Below, in pieces: positions 6,947 through 16,098 of a stretch of DNA of 52,746 bases (within the stretch, counting starts at the first letter, position 1; each line of letters begins with the position of its first letter). The position numbers were made by a program, and so were the translations under genes. The stretch lies in the NCBI GenBank assembly GCA_900547395.1, contig URGP01000016.1:1-52746 (forward strand), in the 5' to 3' direction. The notes below the pieces were generated by a model. The model was not told where the DNA came from and searched no databases. It saw only the letters and a list, made by a program, of their open reading frames with translations. The stretch comes from an uncultured Opitutales bacterium (GTDB taxonomy: Bacteria; Verrucomicrobiota; Verrucomicrobiia; Opitutales; Intestinicryptomonadaceae).

Positions 6947-9462
6947 ATTCGGGGGCGAGGGTTTCCACAACCATTTCAAAGCAAAGCCTTTCTTCCGTTT
7001 GGGACAGCGATCCTTTCAGCATCTTAAAGCCGAGCGTGTTGCAGGCTTCAAAGCTTAAAACTCTTCACGCGAACTGGAGGGTTGTCCCGTCGTATTTTTT
7101 AAACAACGTAAGGGAGCAGGAGAAAACGAAATTTCCTCCGCGCCCAAGCTGTGAATTGTGGCGGGTTTCGGGCAAGAACGCTCCCGAGTTTTTGACTTCG
7201 ATGGATTTTACCGCGTTAAACGAGGGCGGAAATCCGAATATCGCAAACGGCAAGGGCTTCTTTAATGATTACTGGTTTGTAGAGGGGCAGAACGAGCATA
7301 ATTCAGTATTCATGCCTTACCGCTTTTCGACGGTCATCGGTTGGGACAATTCAATAATGAAAGAGTGGACAGGCTCTTCAGCGTACAGGGGATATTTCAG
7401 ATACGGGGCGTTGGCGCAGCCTTCAAATTGCGGCTGGTATCAAATTGCATGCTCGATAGGCTACGGGCTTGCGGGCTACTTTCAGGATAGCGGAATTTAC
7501 CAATGGGAAAACGGGGCGATGCCCGATTGCATATTGCCGAGAATTCCGAAAAAAAGCGAGCTTGTCGGCGGGGCTTTGGGAGTCAACACTTTTAATAACG
7601 GGACTTATTTTGTATCGAATGCGGAAGCCAACACTGCTTTCGCCACCGCGCCATACTACAATTTAAGCAGCGGTTCGAACAAGCCTTTCGGAATGCTGAA
7701 AGCGGGAAACTCCATCACTTATGACGACGCCCACAACGCAAAAAATTCCGATAAAAAAGAAAGTATTTTGATGATTTCGCATTCGTGGGCTATGTGCACT
7801 TATTCCGCGCCGAAGGGCTGGGGCGGAATATACAATTCTTCAAGAGTATGGCCGTGGCCGATGCTTTCAAACTTCATGCGCGATAGCGGCGAGGCGTGCC
7901 GCGTTTACAAGCCGCACGGAATGGTTGCTCCCCTTGTCTGCCTGCAAAGCGACCCTCCGCGGAAATCGCTTTTGAGCGAAACCCACTTTGAAATTTCAAG
8001 CGGCACTTGGAACAGCTACAATCTCATCGACGAGAACGGAAAAATACCGAATAGCAGTGCGGTAAGGGGAAGCATGGACTGGATTTCAAATTACAGGAAC
8101 ACGGGCGACAGGTACTCTTCTTCCGACAGATACACTGCTCCCGTTTTGATGGACTGCAAAATTTCGAACAGTTATTTGAACAATATTGATTGGGCGTTGG
8201 TAATTCCAATATTCGATTATCCGCGCAGCAAAGACGACATGATGAGCCTTGCCGCATTTTCAAACGCAAATCTTTCAATGTTTGTCTGGCAGCCGACTTT
8301 CGCCTTTTCCGAAGGCTTTGCAAATCCGTTTGTAAGGCGCGACGCGGTCATAAACAAAACTGACAGCGTTCTCCACGAGAACGAGCTTATAGACATATCT
8401 TACCTTCTAAACGCTTCTGTTTGGGACAGGTTTTTCCTTTCGACTTTTCCGCAAAAGAACGCCCCGTCTGTCATAGAGGCGGGAATGCGCCTTCCCAACA
8501 CTCGCAATTTTTTGGCGTCTGTGCCCGAAGACAAATCCGAGTTGTACGGCTCGGAAGACGCGCTTAAAAACGCCGCGAGATTTATTGCGGTTGACGGCGC
8601 GTTCAACGTAAATTCAACTTCGTACGAGGCTTGGAGGGCGCTTCTTGGCGGGCTTTTGGGAACTCAAAAAAAATCTGTCCTTGAAGGCGATTATCCAAAG
8701 TCGGTAAATTCTTCCAATCCCGACGAATATTACATGCCGAATCCCGGCAATCTAAATCCGCTCTTGTCTCCGCAGAACGAAACTTTCAACTTCGGATTTA
8801 GAGATGCACAGGCGGGGCGCAACATCAGCAAGTCCGACATCGACCGCCTTGCGCGCGAGATTGTCGCCGAAGTCAAGCGCAGGGCGCCGTTTTTCAGCCT
8901 TGCCGACTTTGTGAACCGCCGCTTTGTCCCGTATTCACAGGCAAAGTCCGACGAGAGTTTGAATTACCAGTCTCTCATGGGAACCATATCCGCCGCAATC
9001 GACCGTCTGGAAAACGATGACTTAAATTCAAACAAAAAGGGTACTTTTTACACCGATTTCAATTACCAAAAAAGAGAAGCCCTCACATCTCTTACAAACG
9101 TGAACAAGGTTTTTAAGGAGTACGAAAACAGCGAGGAGTTTGCGGAAAATTCATTCAGCACCGTTTTGGGTAAGAAATACCAGCGTTTCATGGGGCTTCC
9201 CGGCGCGGTTTTGAAGCAGTCGCAAATTTTAAACGCGATAGGCCCCGTCATAACGGCGAGAGGGGACACTTTCACTGTCAGGGCGTTTGGCGAATACAAA
9301 AACCCGATGTCCGACTCTTCCGCAAAAATGTATTGCGAGGCCGTAGTCCAGCGTTCGGTCGAACCCGTTGAAAGCGGCGACGACAAGCTTTCCCCCCATG
9401 GGGCTTTCGGGCGCAAATTCAAAATCGTTTCATTCAGGTGGCTTTCCCCGAGCGAGTTGTAA
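6931..9462 (+). CDS. Verru_Chthon-type pilin-like surface protein, C-terminal part (frameshifted)
   Basis: The continuation of the gene at 5039. This frame is open immediately from the seven-G run (AYFPVNSGARVSTTISKQS...), about 105 bases before the first possible start, a GTG at 7036, which lacks a ribosome site and signal peptide. A -1 shift in the G-run, or one additional G, joins both parts into one protein of about 1,470 residues. The sequence is rich in aromatic and Ser/Asn residues. Near its end lie LADFVNRRFV and a segment (FMGLPGAVLKQSQILNAIGP to GEYKNP) typical of such giant proteins. Whether this is a disabled gene, phase variation, programmed slippage or an assembly error cannot be told from one sequence. 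Confidence 0.7.
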   Translation, partial: AYFPVNSGARVSTTISKQSLSSVWDSDPFSILKPSVLQASKLKTLHANWRVVPSYFLNNVREQEKTKFPPRPSCELWRVSGKNAPEFLTSMDFTALNEGGNPNIANGKGFFNDYWFVEGQNEHNSVFMPYRFSTVIGWDNSIMKEWTGSSAYRGYFRYGALAQPSNCGWYQIACSIGYGLAGYFQDSGIYQWENGAMPDCILPRIPKKSELVGGALGVNTFNNGTYFVSNAEANTAFATAPYYNLSSGSNKPFGMLKAGNSITYDDAHNAKNSDKKESILMISHSWAMCTYSAPKGWGGIYNSSRVWPWPMLSNFMRDSGEACRVYKPHGMVAPLVCLQSDPPRKSLLSETHFEISSGTWNSYNLIDENGKIPNSSAVRGSMDWISNYRNTGDRYSSSDRYTAPVLMDCKISNSYLNNIDWALVIPIFDYPRSKDDMMSLAAFSNANLSMFVWQPTFAFSEGFANPFVRRDAVINKTDSVLHENELIDISYLLNASVWDRFFLSTFPQKNAPSVIEAGMRLPNTRNFLASVPEDKSELYGSEDALKNAARFIAVDGAFNVNSTSYEAWRALLGGLLGTQKKSVLEGDYPKSVNSSNPDEYYMPNPGNLNPLLSPQNETFNFGFRDAQAGRNISKSDIDRLAREIVAEVKRRAPFFSLADFVNRRFVPYSQAKSDESLNYQSLMGTISAAIDRLENDDLNSNKKGTFYTDFNYQKREALTSLTNVNKVFKEYENSEEFAENSFSTVLGKKYQRFMGLPGAVLKQSQILNAIGPVITARGDTFTVRAFGEYKNPMSDSSAKMYCEAVVQRSVEPVESGDDKLSPHGAFGRKFKIVSFRWLSPSEL

Positions 9463-9621
9463 AAAGCTTTTAATTCCGCCTTTTTTGACGATGATGCAAA
9501 TAAGAAATTTCATTTCCGAGACATTCGATTTTATTGCGCGTTTCGGCGTTTGGGAATTTTATTTTTATATTGAACATTCTTTTTTTGGTGTCATCTTAAA
9601 ATAGAGAAAACAAGGTGTTTT

Positions 9622-10986
9622 ATGGCTAAGAAAATTTTAATTGTCGGCGCGGGCATTTCGGGGCTTTGCGCGGCTTACGCATTGAAGAAAAAAGGCTTTG
9701 AGGTCGTCGTTTTGGAATCCAAGAGCAGGGCGGGCGGCGTCATCAACACTTTCAACGAAAGCGGATTCAGGGCTGAAAGCGGTTCAAATTCCGTCATGGT
9801 GCAGAGCGAAAAAACTTTGGATTTCATCGAAGAGCTCGGTTTGGCTCCGCGCATCGCAAATTCGAGCGAAGTTTCAAAGAAGCGTTTTTTCGTAAAAAAC
9901 GGAAAAATTTGCGAAGTCCCTATGGGCCCCTTGAAAATGCTTCTAAGCCCATTGTTTTCGCTTGCGGGAAAATTGCGCTTTTTGAAGGAGCCGAAAATCG
10001 CAAAGCATAGCCCCGATTCAGATCCGAGCGTCGCGCAGTTTACCATAGACCGCTTGGGGCAGGAAGCGTTGGATTACGGAATGAATCCTTTCATGGCGGG
10101 AATTTACGGCGGCAATCCCGAAAAGCTTTCGATGAAGCACGCCTTTCCCCCGTTTTGGAATTTGGAGCAGAAGTATGGCTCGATAATCAAGGGCGCGATG
10201 AAGGCGCGGAAGGAAAAAATCGCCGCGGGGAACTTCTTTAAGCCCATAGTGATTTCCTTTAAAAACGGGCTTGTCGAGCTTGTCGATAAAATCAAGGATA
10301 GCTTGAAGGACGACATTGTTCTGAACGCGAAAATCGCGAGCGTCGATTACGACATGGGTTCGTGGCAGGTTTGCTGGACAAATGAAAGCTCCGACGACTG
10401 CGACGTGTTTAACGAAATTGTTTTTGCCGTACCCGCAAAGGAGATTTCAAAACTTCCGCTTCCGGGTGCGCTTTCGTCGCGTTTGGCGTTTTTGGATAAA
10501 ATCGAATACGCGCCCGTGGTGTCGCTTACTCTCGGTTTTAAAAAAAGCGGCATTGCCCATAAGCTCGACGGTTTTGGCGCGCTTGTTCCCGCGCTTGAAA
10601 GCAAGTACAGGATTTTGGGGGCATTGTTTGTTTCGAGCGTCTTTGAGGGTCGCGCGCCCGCAGATTGCGCAACCATTACCTGCTATATCGGCGGAATGCG
10701 CAATCCTTCGCTTTTCGACAAGAGCGACGAGGAATTGGAGTCCATTGCAATGGAGGATTTGGAAGCCCTTATAGGCTTGAAAGGAAAACCTATTTTTAAG
10801 AGGATTTTCCGCCACAAAAACGCAATCGCGCAGTACAATGTGGGCTATGGAGACATATTGGAAGAAATGTGCGAAGTTGAAAAAGATTTTCCCACAATCA
10901 AGCTTTTGGGCGCGTACCGCGGCGGCGTCGGCGTAAGCTCCTGCATTGAAAACGCTCTTGCGCTTGCAGGCAAAATAAGCCAATGA
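9622..10986 (+). CDS. hemG: Protoporphyrinogen/coproporphyrinogen oxidase (HemG/HemY type)
   Basis: A 454-residue FAD enzyme that oxidises (proto- or copro-)porphyrinogen to the aromatic porphyrin in late heme synthesis. The N-terminus KKILIVGAGISGLCAAYAL is the FAD dinucleotide-binding fold, with the acidic end of the second strand at VVLESK. The C-terminal GAYRGGVGVSSCIENAL is the second FAD-contact segment conserved in this family. AAGGTG at 9612-9617 is a usable ribosome site. It overlaps hemH by four bases (ATGA) and leads a four-gene coupled operon. The family is also called HemY; the symbol choice is convention. Confidence 0.92.
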   Translation: MAKKILIVGAGISGLCAAYALKKKGFEVVVLESKSRAGGVINTFNESGFRAESGSNSVMVQSEKTLDFIEELGLAPRIANSSEVSKKRFFVKNGKICEVPMGPLKMLLSPLFSLAGKLRFLKEPKIAKHSPDSDPSVAQFTIDRLGQEALDYGMNPFMAGIYGGNPEKLSMKHAFPPFWNLEQKYGSIIKGAMKARKEKIAAGNFFKPIVISFKNGLVELVDKIKDSLKDDIVLNAKIASVDYDMGSWQVCWTNESSDDCDVFNEIVFAVPAKEISKLPLPGALSSRLAFLDKIEYAPVVSLTLGFKKSGIAHKLDGFGALVPALESKYRILGALFVSSVFEGRAPADCATITCYIGGMRNPSLFDKSDEELESIAMEDLEALIGLKGKPIFKRIFRHKNAIAQYNVGYGDILEEMCEVEKDFPTIKLLGAYRGGVGVSSCIENALALAGKISQ

Positions 10987-11930
10987 GTTTCGACGCGGCA
11001 GTCCTTGTGCATTTGGGTTGCCCGCGCGCGATGGAGCGCGGAGAGTGTGAAATTTTCTTGCGCGAATTTTTGGGGGACGGGAATGTGTTGAGCCTTCCAT
11101 ATCCCCTTCGCAAATTTTTGGCTTGGCGCATCGCGAAAAAACGCGCGGGGAGTTTTTCAGAAAAGTTGAAGGCTTGCGCGGAAATTTCCGAGGATTTCGG
11201 GGTCTTGCCCGCGTCGCTTTTCCACGCCAAGAGCTTGGCAAAAAAGCTTTCCGCCAATTTGGGCGTCAGGGTTTTTGAAGCGGGCGTTTACGGCGGCGAA
11301 AATCTTGCGTCTTTGCGTAAAAAAATGGACGCGCAAAATTTGTCAAAAGGCAGAATACTTTTTATCCCGTGCTATCCGCAGGTTGCAAGCTCGACGGTTT
11401 TTTCCGCCATCAGAGAAATAAAAAAACACTTCAAGGGGGTCGATTTTAAAATCGCCGCAAGTTATGCGGAAATGCCGGAGTATGCGTCGGCAATCGCAAA
11501 TTCCGTCTTGGAAAAAAAGGAAAAATTCGACGCCGTCATAACAAGCTTTCATTCAGTTCCGAAATCCCAGCTTAAAATTTTTGACTATGAAGATGAATGC
11601 CAAAAATCGCATTTAAAAATACGCGAAAGGCTTGCTAATTTCAGGGTCGAGCTTGCCTACCAGTCCGCAATGAAATTCGGAAAATGGCTTGGCCCCGACG
11701 TTTTTTGCGTTGCCGAAAAACTCGCGAAAGAGGGCGCGAAAAACATTGCGGTTGTCTGCCCCGGGTTCTTTTGCGACTGCATTGAATCTTTGCTTGATAT
11801 AAACAAAGACTTGCGCTCGCATTTCTTGAAATGCGGCGGAGAAAAATTTTCATACATAAACTGCTTGAACTCTTCGGAAAACCAGCTTAAACTGTTTGCC
11901 GAAATTATAAAAAGAGAAAGTTTTTTATAA
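10983..11930 (+). CDS. hemH: Ferrochelatase
   Basis: A 315-residue enzyme inserting iron into the porphyrin ring, the step after HemG. The family signature appears as SFHSVP with the metal-site histidine at H190 (usually SFHGxP) and as PGFFCDCIESLLDI with the conserved glutamate at E268. The protein is slightly shorter than typical. It starts inside the hemG stop codon and its own stop (TAA 11928-11930) overlaps the start of the next gene, so translation is likely coupled. Protoporphyrin versus coproporphyrin substrate cannot be decided from motifs seen here. Confidence 0.92.
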   Translation: MSFDAAVLVHLGCPRAMERGECEIFLREFLGDGNVLSLPYPLRKFLAWRIAKKRAGSFSEKLKACAEISEDFGVLPASLFHAKSLAKKLSANLGVRVFEAGVYGGENLASLRKKMDAQNLSKGRILFIPCYPQVASSTVFSAIREIKKHFKGVDFKIAASYAEMPEYASAIANSVLEKKEKFDAVITSFHSVPKSQLKIFDYEDECQKSHLKIRERLANFRVELAYQSAMKFGKWLGPDVFCVAEKLAKEGAKNIAVVCPGFFCDCIESLLDINKDLRSHFLKCGGEKFSYINCLNSSENQLKLFAEIIKRESFL

Positions 11931-12721
11931 TGTCAGAAATTATGATTTTCCTTTTTTGCGCCGCCGCAATCTGCTATTTGCTTTCGGCATCGGGGAGTTT
12001 TTCCGACTTGAAGAAAACCCGCGCCGCCGTGTGGGGCTTTTCGGTTGCGGGATTTTTGGCGCAGGCTTTCGGCTTGGGATTTATTGCCTTTAAGTTCGGT
12101 CGAATGCCCGCTGCGACCTCTTACGAATTGTCGGAGGCGATAGTTTGCGTTTCGGTTTTCTTTTTCATGGCGTCATCTCTTTTTTTCAGGATGAAGATAG
12201 GCGCGTTTTTGTTCTATTTGTTTGCGGCGGCGTTTTCGGTTTTGCCCGTATTATGCCCAAAGTTTTTCGAGGGCGTTTCGGCGGGGCGCGCGATGGGCGC
12301 ATTGTCTTCTGTGCATGTCGTTTTGGCGGTTTCAAGCTACGCGCTCTTGGCGTTTTCGGCGTCGCTTGGCGGAATGTACATTCTTTCGCGTCGGCTTATA
12401 AAGGGAAAGTCGAACAGCCTTGCGGCGCGGGGAAATTTGTCTCTTGAAAAAGTGGCGAGGCTTGGCAAGCTGGCTTTGTTTTCGGCGACCGCGCTTATGT
12501 TTTTTTCGATTTTGACGGGAGGCTTTGCGGCTTTGGGCGCGGGGAGTGAAAATCTTGCCGCGCTGAAGTTGGCGGCGGGGGGCGTCTTGTTTTTGATGAT
12601 GCTTCTTTTGAGCTTTTTTTCGAGATTTTTGGCCGATATTACAAGCGCAAGGCTTTGCGTTTTGCTTTTCGCGGTTTCAATACTGCTTTTAATACCAATT
12701 GAAATGAGGACAATGCAATGA
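11930..12721 (+). CDS. HemX/CcsA-like cytochrome c assembly membrane protein
   Basis: A 263-residue inner-membrane protein with about eight hydrophobic helices. The segment HVVLAVSSYALLAFSASLGG (about residues 124-143) matches the conserved His-bearing helix of HemX and CcsA proteins, which bind or handle heme for cytochrome c maturation or support early heme synthesis. The tryptophan-rich heme-binding loop of true CcsA/CcmF proteins is not evident, so HemX is the more cautious label. The position right after hemG and hemH supports a heme role. Start and stop codons overlap both neighbours. Confidence 0.8.
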   Translation: MSEIMIFLFCAAAICYLLSASGSFSDLKKTRAAVWGFSVAGFLAQAFGLGFIAFKFGRMPAATSYELSEAIVCVSVFFFMASSLFFRMKIGAFLFYLFAAAFSVLPVLCPKFFEGVSAGRAMGALSSVHVVLAVSSYALLAFSASLGGMYILSRRLIKGKSNSLAARGNLSLEKVARLGKLALFSATALMFFSILTGGFAALGAGSENLAALKLAAGGVLFLMMLLLSFFSRFLADITSARLCVLLFAVSILLLIPIEMRTMQ

Positions 12722-14976
12722 ACAGGGAAATGCTATCTTTAAATATTTTGTCGCTTCTAAAAAGCAAGAGCTACGCTCCGTCCAATCTCGCGGGCATAGC
12801 CGCCGCGCTCAAATTGAAGCGCAAGGATTTTCCTGTTTTTCGCGACACCATCGAAAAAATGGTAAAGGAAGGCACTGTTGCCCACGTCAAAGGAGACAGG
12901 TACTGCGCCACAAAAGACTTGGGGCTTGTCGCGGGAACGATAGAATTCAAGCAGAGCGGCAGGGCGCAAATCCGCCTTGAAAACGGCGAAACAATTTCAG
13001 TGAGAAGCGAAGACACTGGCGTTGCGCTAAACGGAGACAAAGTGCTTGCGCGAATTTTGGACGAGCGGTTCGGTTCGCGCCGCAAGTTTCGCAACAGGGA
13101 AAAGGAAATGCCCGTTTCGCAGAAATATGCGAGGGTAATCCGCATAATCGAGCGCAAGCTCACGACCGTAATCGGCACTTTGGCGCGTTCGATGAATTTC
13201 TGGCACGTTGTGGCTGACGACCCCAAATTCTTTTACGACATTATAGTGGCAGACCCCAAAAAAAGCGGCGTAAAGCCCGTCCCCGAAGAGGGCGACAAGG
13301 TTGTGGTGAAGCTTTTTGAATGGACGCAAAAGCACATAAATCCTTCGGGGGAAATTGTCGAAAATTTGGGCAAGAGCCATACCCCGATGTCGGAATACAA
13401 GGCGATTTTGATTAAGTACGCGCTTGAAACGGAATTTCCGAGCGAAGTTTTGGACGAAGTGAAAGCTCTTCCGCAAGAAGTTTCTGAAAAAGACATCGAG
13501 GGCAGGCTGGACTTGCGAAACGAGTTTGTAATTACCATCGACCCGAGCGATGCAAAGGACTTCGACGACGCCCTTTCATTCAAGCGCCAGCCAAACGGCA
13601 TATTGGAAATAGGCGTCCACATTGCCGACGTCTCTTACTATGTAAAGCCAAAGACCGCGCTTGACAAGGAAGCGCGCAACAGGGGCAACTCGACATATCT
13701 CGTCGGCACGGTTTTGCCGATGCTGCCATTCGAGCTTTCAAACGGATTATGCAGTTTGGTCGAAGACAAGGACAGGCTTGTAAAGAGCGTCTTTTTGGAG
13801 TTTGACGCCGCGGGGGACTGCAAGAAAGTTCGATTTGCAAATTCCGTGATACGAAGCTCCAAGCGTTTGACTTACGAGCAGGCTTACGCTTTCTTGAAGG
13901 AAAACGACTTAAACATAATAAAGGCAGTCCGCCCGCCTGCGGAATATTCCACGGGTTCGACGGGAAAGCCATTGGACGAGTTTGACGACGCGTTTTTGCA
14001 GAAACTGCGCACAACCATAAGGCAGATGTGGGGCTTGGCTTCCATTCTTCGCAAGAAACGAATGCGCAAGGGAAGTTTCGACTTGGAAATGCCCGAAATC
14101 AGGATTTTCTGCGACGAGCAGGGCTATGCCCAAAAAATCGTCCGCAGGGAAAATGACGAAAGCCACCAGCTTGTCGAAGAGTTTATGCTTGCGGCAAACG
14201 AGGCGGTTGCCCGCGAACTGTTTGAATTCCATATTCCGTTCATATCGCGCGTCCACGACGACCCCGAAGAGGAAAAGCTTTTGGACTTGCGCGAATATTT
14301 GGAGCCTTTCGGAATTTTCTGCGGAGATTTGACAAGGCGCAGGGAAATCGTGAAAACGCTTGCGGCAATTTCAAGCCATCCGCAAAGCTATATTTTAAAG
14401 ACGCAGTTTTTAAAGAGCTTAAAAAGGGCAGTGTACAGGGCATCTCCCGACGGGCACTTCGGGCTTATGAAGCACTATTACGCCCATTTTACCTCCCCGA
14501 TAAGACGATATGCCGATTTTACCGTCCACAGGGCATTGAACTTTTACATGCAGAAAATGAAGCTTGCGACTGCGCCGAAAGGCAGAATGTCTATGGACTC
14601 CCAAGCCGCTCTCGAAGGCATTGCAAACCATATTTCAAAGACGGAGCAAAATTCCACGGACGCCGAACGCGAATCCAAAAAAGTAAAGCTTTTGGAATTT
14701 TTCGAGCGCAAGATAGGAACCAATGAAACTTTCGAGGCAGTGGTGACGGCAATGTCTTCGCACGGATTTTTCGTCGAGCTTACGGAGTCGATGGCTTATG
14801 GTTTCGTGCATACCCACACCTTGCACGATGATATTTACCGCCTGAATGCCGAAGGCACTGTAATGCGCGGGCGCAAGACGGGCAAAACCATAAAGGCAGG
14901 CGATAAAATTAAGGTTTATGTGGAATCTGTCGATTTGTTTAAGCGGCAAATCGATTTCGCAAAATCGGAAAGTTGA
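12718..14976 (+). CDS. rnr: Ribonuclease R (RNB family 3'-5' exoribonuclease)
   Basis: A 752-residue processive exoribonuclease that degrades structured RNA. An N-terminal winged-helix-like segment (residues 1-65) is followed by cold-shock domains, then the RNB catalytic domain with DPSDAKDFDDAL (about 281-292), whose aspartates bind magnesium, and HIADVSYYV. The C-terminal S1 domain begins near 660 (FEAVVTAMSSHGFFVEL). The ATG overlaps the upstream stop as ATGA, coupling an RNA-decay enzyme to the heme operon. Confidence 0.95.
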   Translation: MNREMLSLNILSLLKSKSYAPSNLAGIAAALKLKRKDFPVFRDTIEKMVKEGTVAHVKGDRYCATKDLGLVAGTIEFKQSGRAQIRLENGETISVRSEDTGVALNGDKVLARILDERFGSRRKFRNREKEMPVSQKYARVIRIIERKLTTVIGTLARSMNFWHVVADDPKFFYDIIVADPKKSGVKPVPEEGDKVVVKLFEWTQKHINPSGEIVENLGKSHTPMSEYKAILIKYALETEFPSEVLDEVKALPQEVSEKDIEGRLDLRNEFVITIDPSDAKDFDDALSFKRQPNGILEIGVHIADVSYYVKPKTALDKEARNRGNSTYLVGTVLPMLPFELSNGLCSLVEDKDRLVKSVFLEFDAAGDCKKVRFANSVIRSSKRLTYEQAYAFLKENDLNIIKAVRPPAEYSTGSTGKPLDEFDDAFLQKLRTTIRQMWGLASILRKKRMRKGSFDLEMPEIRIFCDEQGYAQKIVRRENDESHQLVEEFMLAANEAVARELFEFHIPFISRVHDDPEEEKLLDLREYLEPFGIFCGDLTRRREIVKTLAAISSHPQSYILKTQFLKSLKRAVYRASPDGHFGLMKHYYAHFTSPIRRYADFTVHRALNFYMQKMKLATAPKGRMSMDSQAALEGIANHISKTEQNSTDAERESKKVKLLEFFERKIGTNETFEAVVTAMSSHGFFVELTESMAYGFVHTHTLHDDIYRLNAEGTVMRGRKTGKTIKAGDKIKVYVESVDLFKRQIDFAKSES

Positions 14977-14994
14977 TTTTTTTGAAAAAAAAAC

Positions 14995-15023
14995 TTGAAT
15001 ATTTAAGCTCAAGCAACTAATCT
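14995..15023 (+). promoter_or_regulatory. Sigma70-type promoter of the secreted protein gene at 15071
   Basis: TTGAAT (14995-15000), 17-base spacer, TAATCT (15018-15023). It lies just past the rnr stop codon, 48 bases before the start codon, which has a good ribosome site (GAAAGGA, 15059-15065). Confidence 0.6.
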
Positions 15024-15070
15024 TTTATCAAAATTAGTCTTAAAGACGAAATATTTTTGAAAGGAATAAA

Positions 15071-15802
15071 ATGAAAAACTTAAAAACTACTTTGGTATCG
15101 ATGGCGGCTCTTTCTGCTGCTGCTTTCACTTCTTTTGCGCAGGAGCAGGCTCAGCCTGCGGCAGCGGCTCCCGAAGCTTCGGCTGTCCAGCCCGCTTCCA
15201 ATGCGGTTTCAACGACAGTAAATACAAAATTCGGTAAACTCAAAATTACGACTATTAAAGGCGTCGATTCTGACGTTATTTCTGTCGTAACTCCGAACTT
15301 GCCCGCAAAAGTAAATGAAGTTGAGCTTGTAAACACTTTGGTTGCCGTTGTAATGTCTATTACTGACGACATTAAGCATCAAGACGCTTTGAAGGCTTTT
15401 GCGGCTTCCGTTTCAGCTTTGTCTTTGGGCGACATGGGCGGAAAATCCGTATCTTTGAACGCAACATTCCCGAAGGCGGGCAAGCCGGATTTGGAACTTT
15501 TGGTTGGCAAGGCCGTTGTTGAATTTGCTCCGGAAATCACAACTGCGGGCGAAGTTAAGGGCGATGTTGTCGTAACTGACGAACGTGGCGCAAAAACTTC
15601 CATAGCTGTTGACGTCAAGTCAACTCCCGCGGGCGTTTCAGGCACGGTTGGCGGTTCAATCGTAACAGCTCCCACTCCTTCTGTTTCGCAGCCCGAAGCG
15701 GCTCCCGTTTCAGTTCCCGACGCACAGGAAGCAATTTCAACCACCAATGATTCGGTAAACGATACAGTTGGAGACGGCAAGGGTATTTCTCCCGAAGCTT
15801 AA
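15071..15802 (+). CDS. Secreted Ala/Val/Ser-rich protein of unknown function
   Basis: A 243-residue protein with a signal peptide (KTTLVSMAALSAAAFTSFAQ, cleavage near residue 23) followed by an Ala/Pro/Gln linker, a central region of about 150 residues rich in Val, Lys and Ser with predicted beta strands, and an acidic low-complexity tail (TTNDSVNDTVGDGKG). No family was recognised. Own promoter, strong ribosome site, simple codon usage and a strong terminator 19 bases after the stop suggest an abundant exported or periplasmic protein. It is an independent transcription unit. Confidence 0.75.
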   Translation: MKNLKTTLVSMAALSAAAFTSFAQEQAQPAAAAPEASAVQPASNAVSTTVNTKFGKLKITTIKGVDSDVISVVTPNLPAKVNEVELVNTLVAVVMSITDDIKHQDALKAFAASVSALSLGDMGGKSVSLNATFPKAGKPDLELLVGKAVVEFAPEITTAGEVKGDVVVTDERGAKTSIAVDVKSTPAGVSGTVGGSIVTAPTPSVSQPEAAPVSVPDAQEAISTTNDSVNDTVGDGKGISPEA

Positions 15803-15820
15803 TTGAAAAAGAATTTTATA

Positions 15821-15853
15821 AAAAGACTCCTCTTTTGGGGAGTCTTTTTTTTG
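15821..15853 (+). terminator. Strong Rho-independent terminator
   Basis: AAAAGACTCC (15821-15830) pairs with GGAGTCTTTT (15839-15848) around a short loop, and a run of eight T follows. It ends the secreted protein gene; the T/A-rich flanks may also let it work in reverse. Confidence 0.9.
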
Positions 15854-16098
15854 TATGTTCTATTTGGAGATATGGGAAGAGCCTTGAAAAATATTTTTTG
15901 TTTAAAAATTCTTAATTTATTTCAGAAAAAACAGCCGCATAGAAGAACTTGAAATTTTTAGAATTTTTTTAGTTTGTTTTTGCCGAATTTTTTTGAAGAT
16001 TGCCCCATTTTCATTGCGCAAAAAAATATCAAATATTGTTTGATTTTTTGGGGGCTTTTGGCAATATTTTGTCTCAATAAATTTGCGAAAAATTATTT
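15854..16098 (+). other. Intergenic region with a weak acnA promoter candidate
   Basis: AT-rich region with no gene. TTGATT (16040-16045), a 17-base spacer and AATATT (16063-16068) form a weak sigma70-like promoter 31 bases before the acnA start. No iron-responsive or other binding site could be recognised. Confidence 0.35.

Noticed and set aside
7036..9462. Independent gene starting at GTG 7036
   Set aside because: The frame is already open from the G-run 105 bases earlier, with no ribosome site or signal peptide at the GTG.
10447..11241. 264-codon minus-strand open frame
   Set aside because: Antisense to hemG and hemH, basic low-information sequence, no ribosome site.
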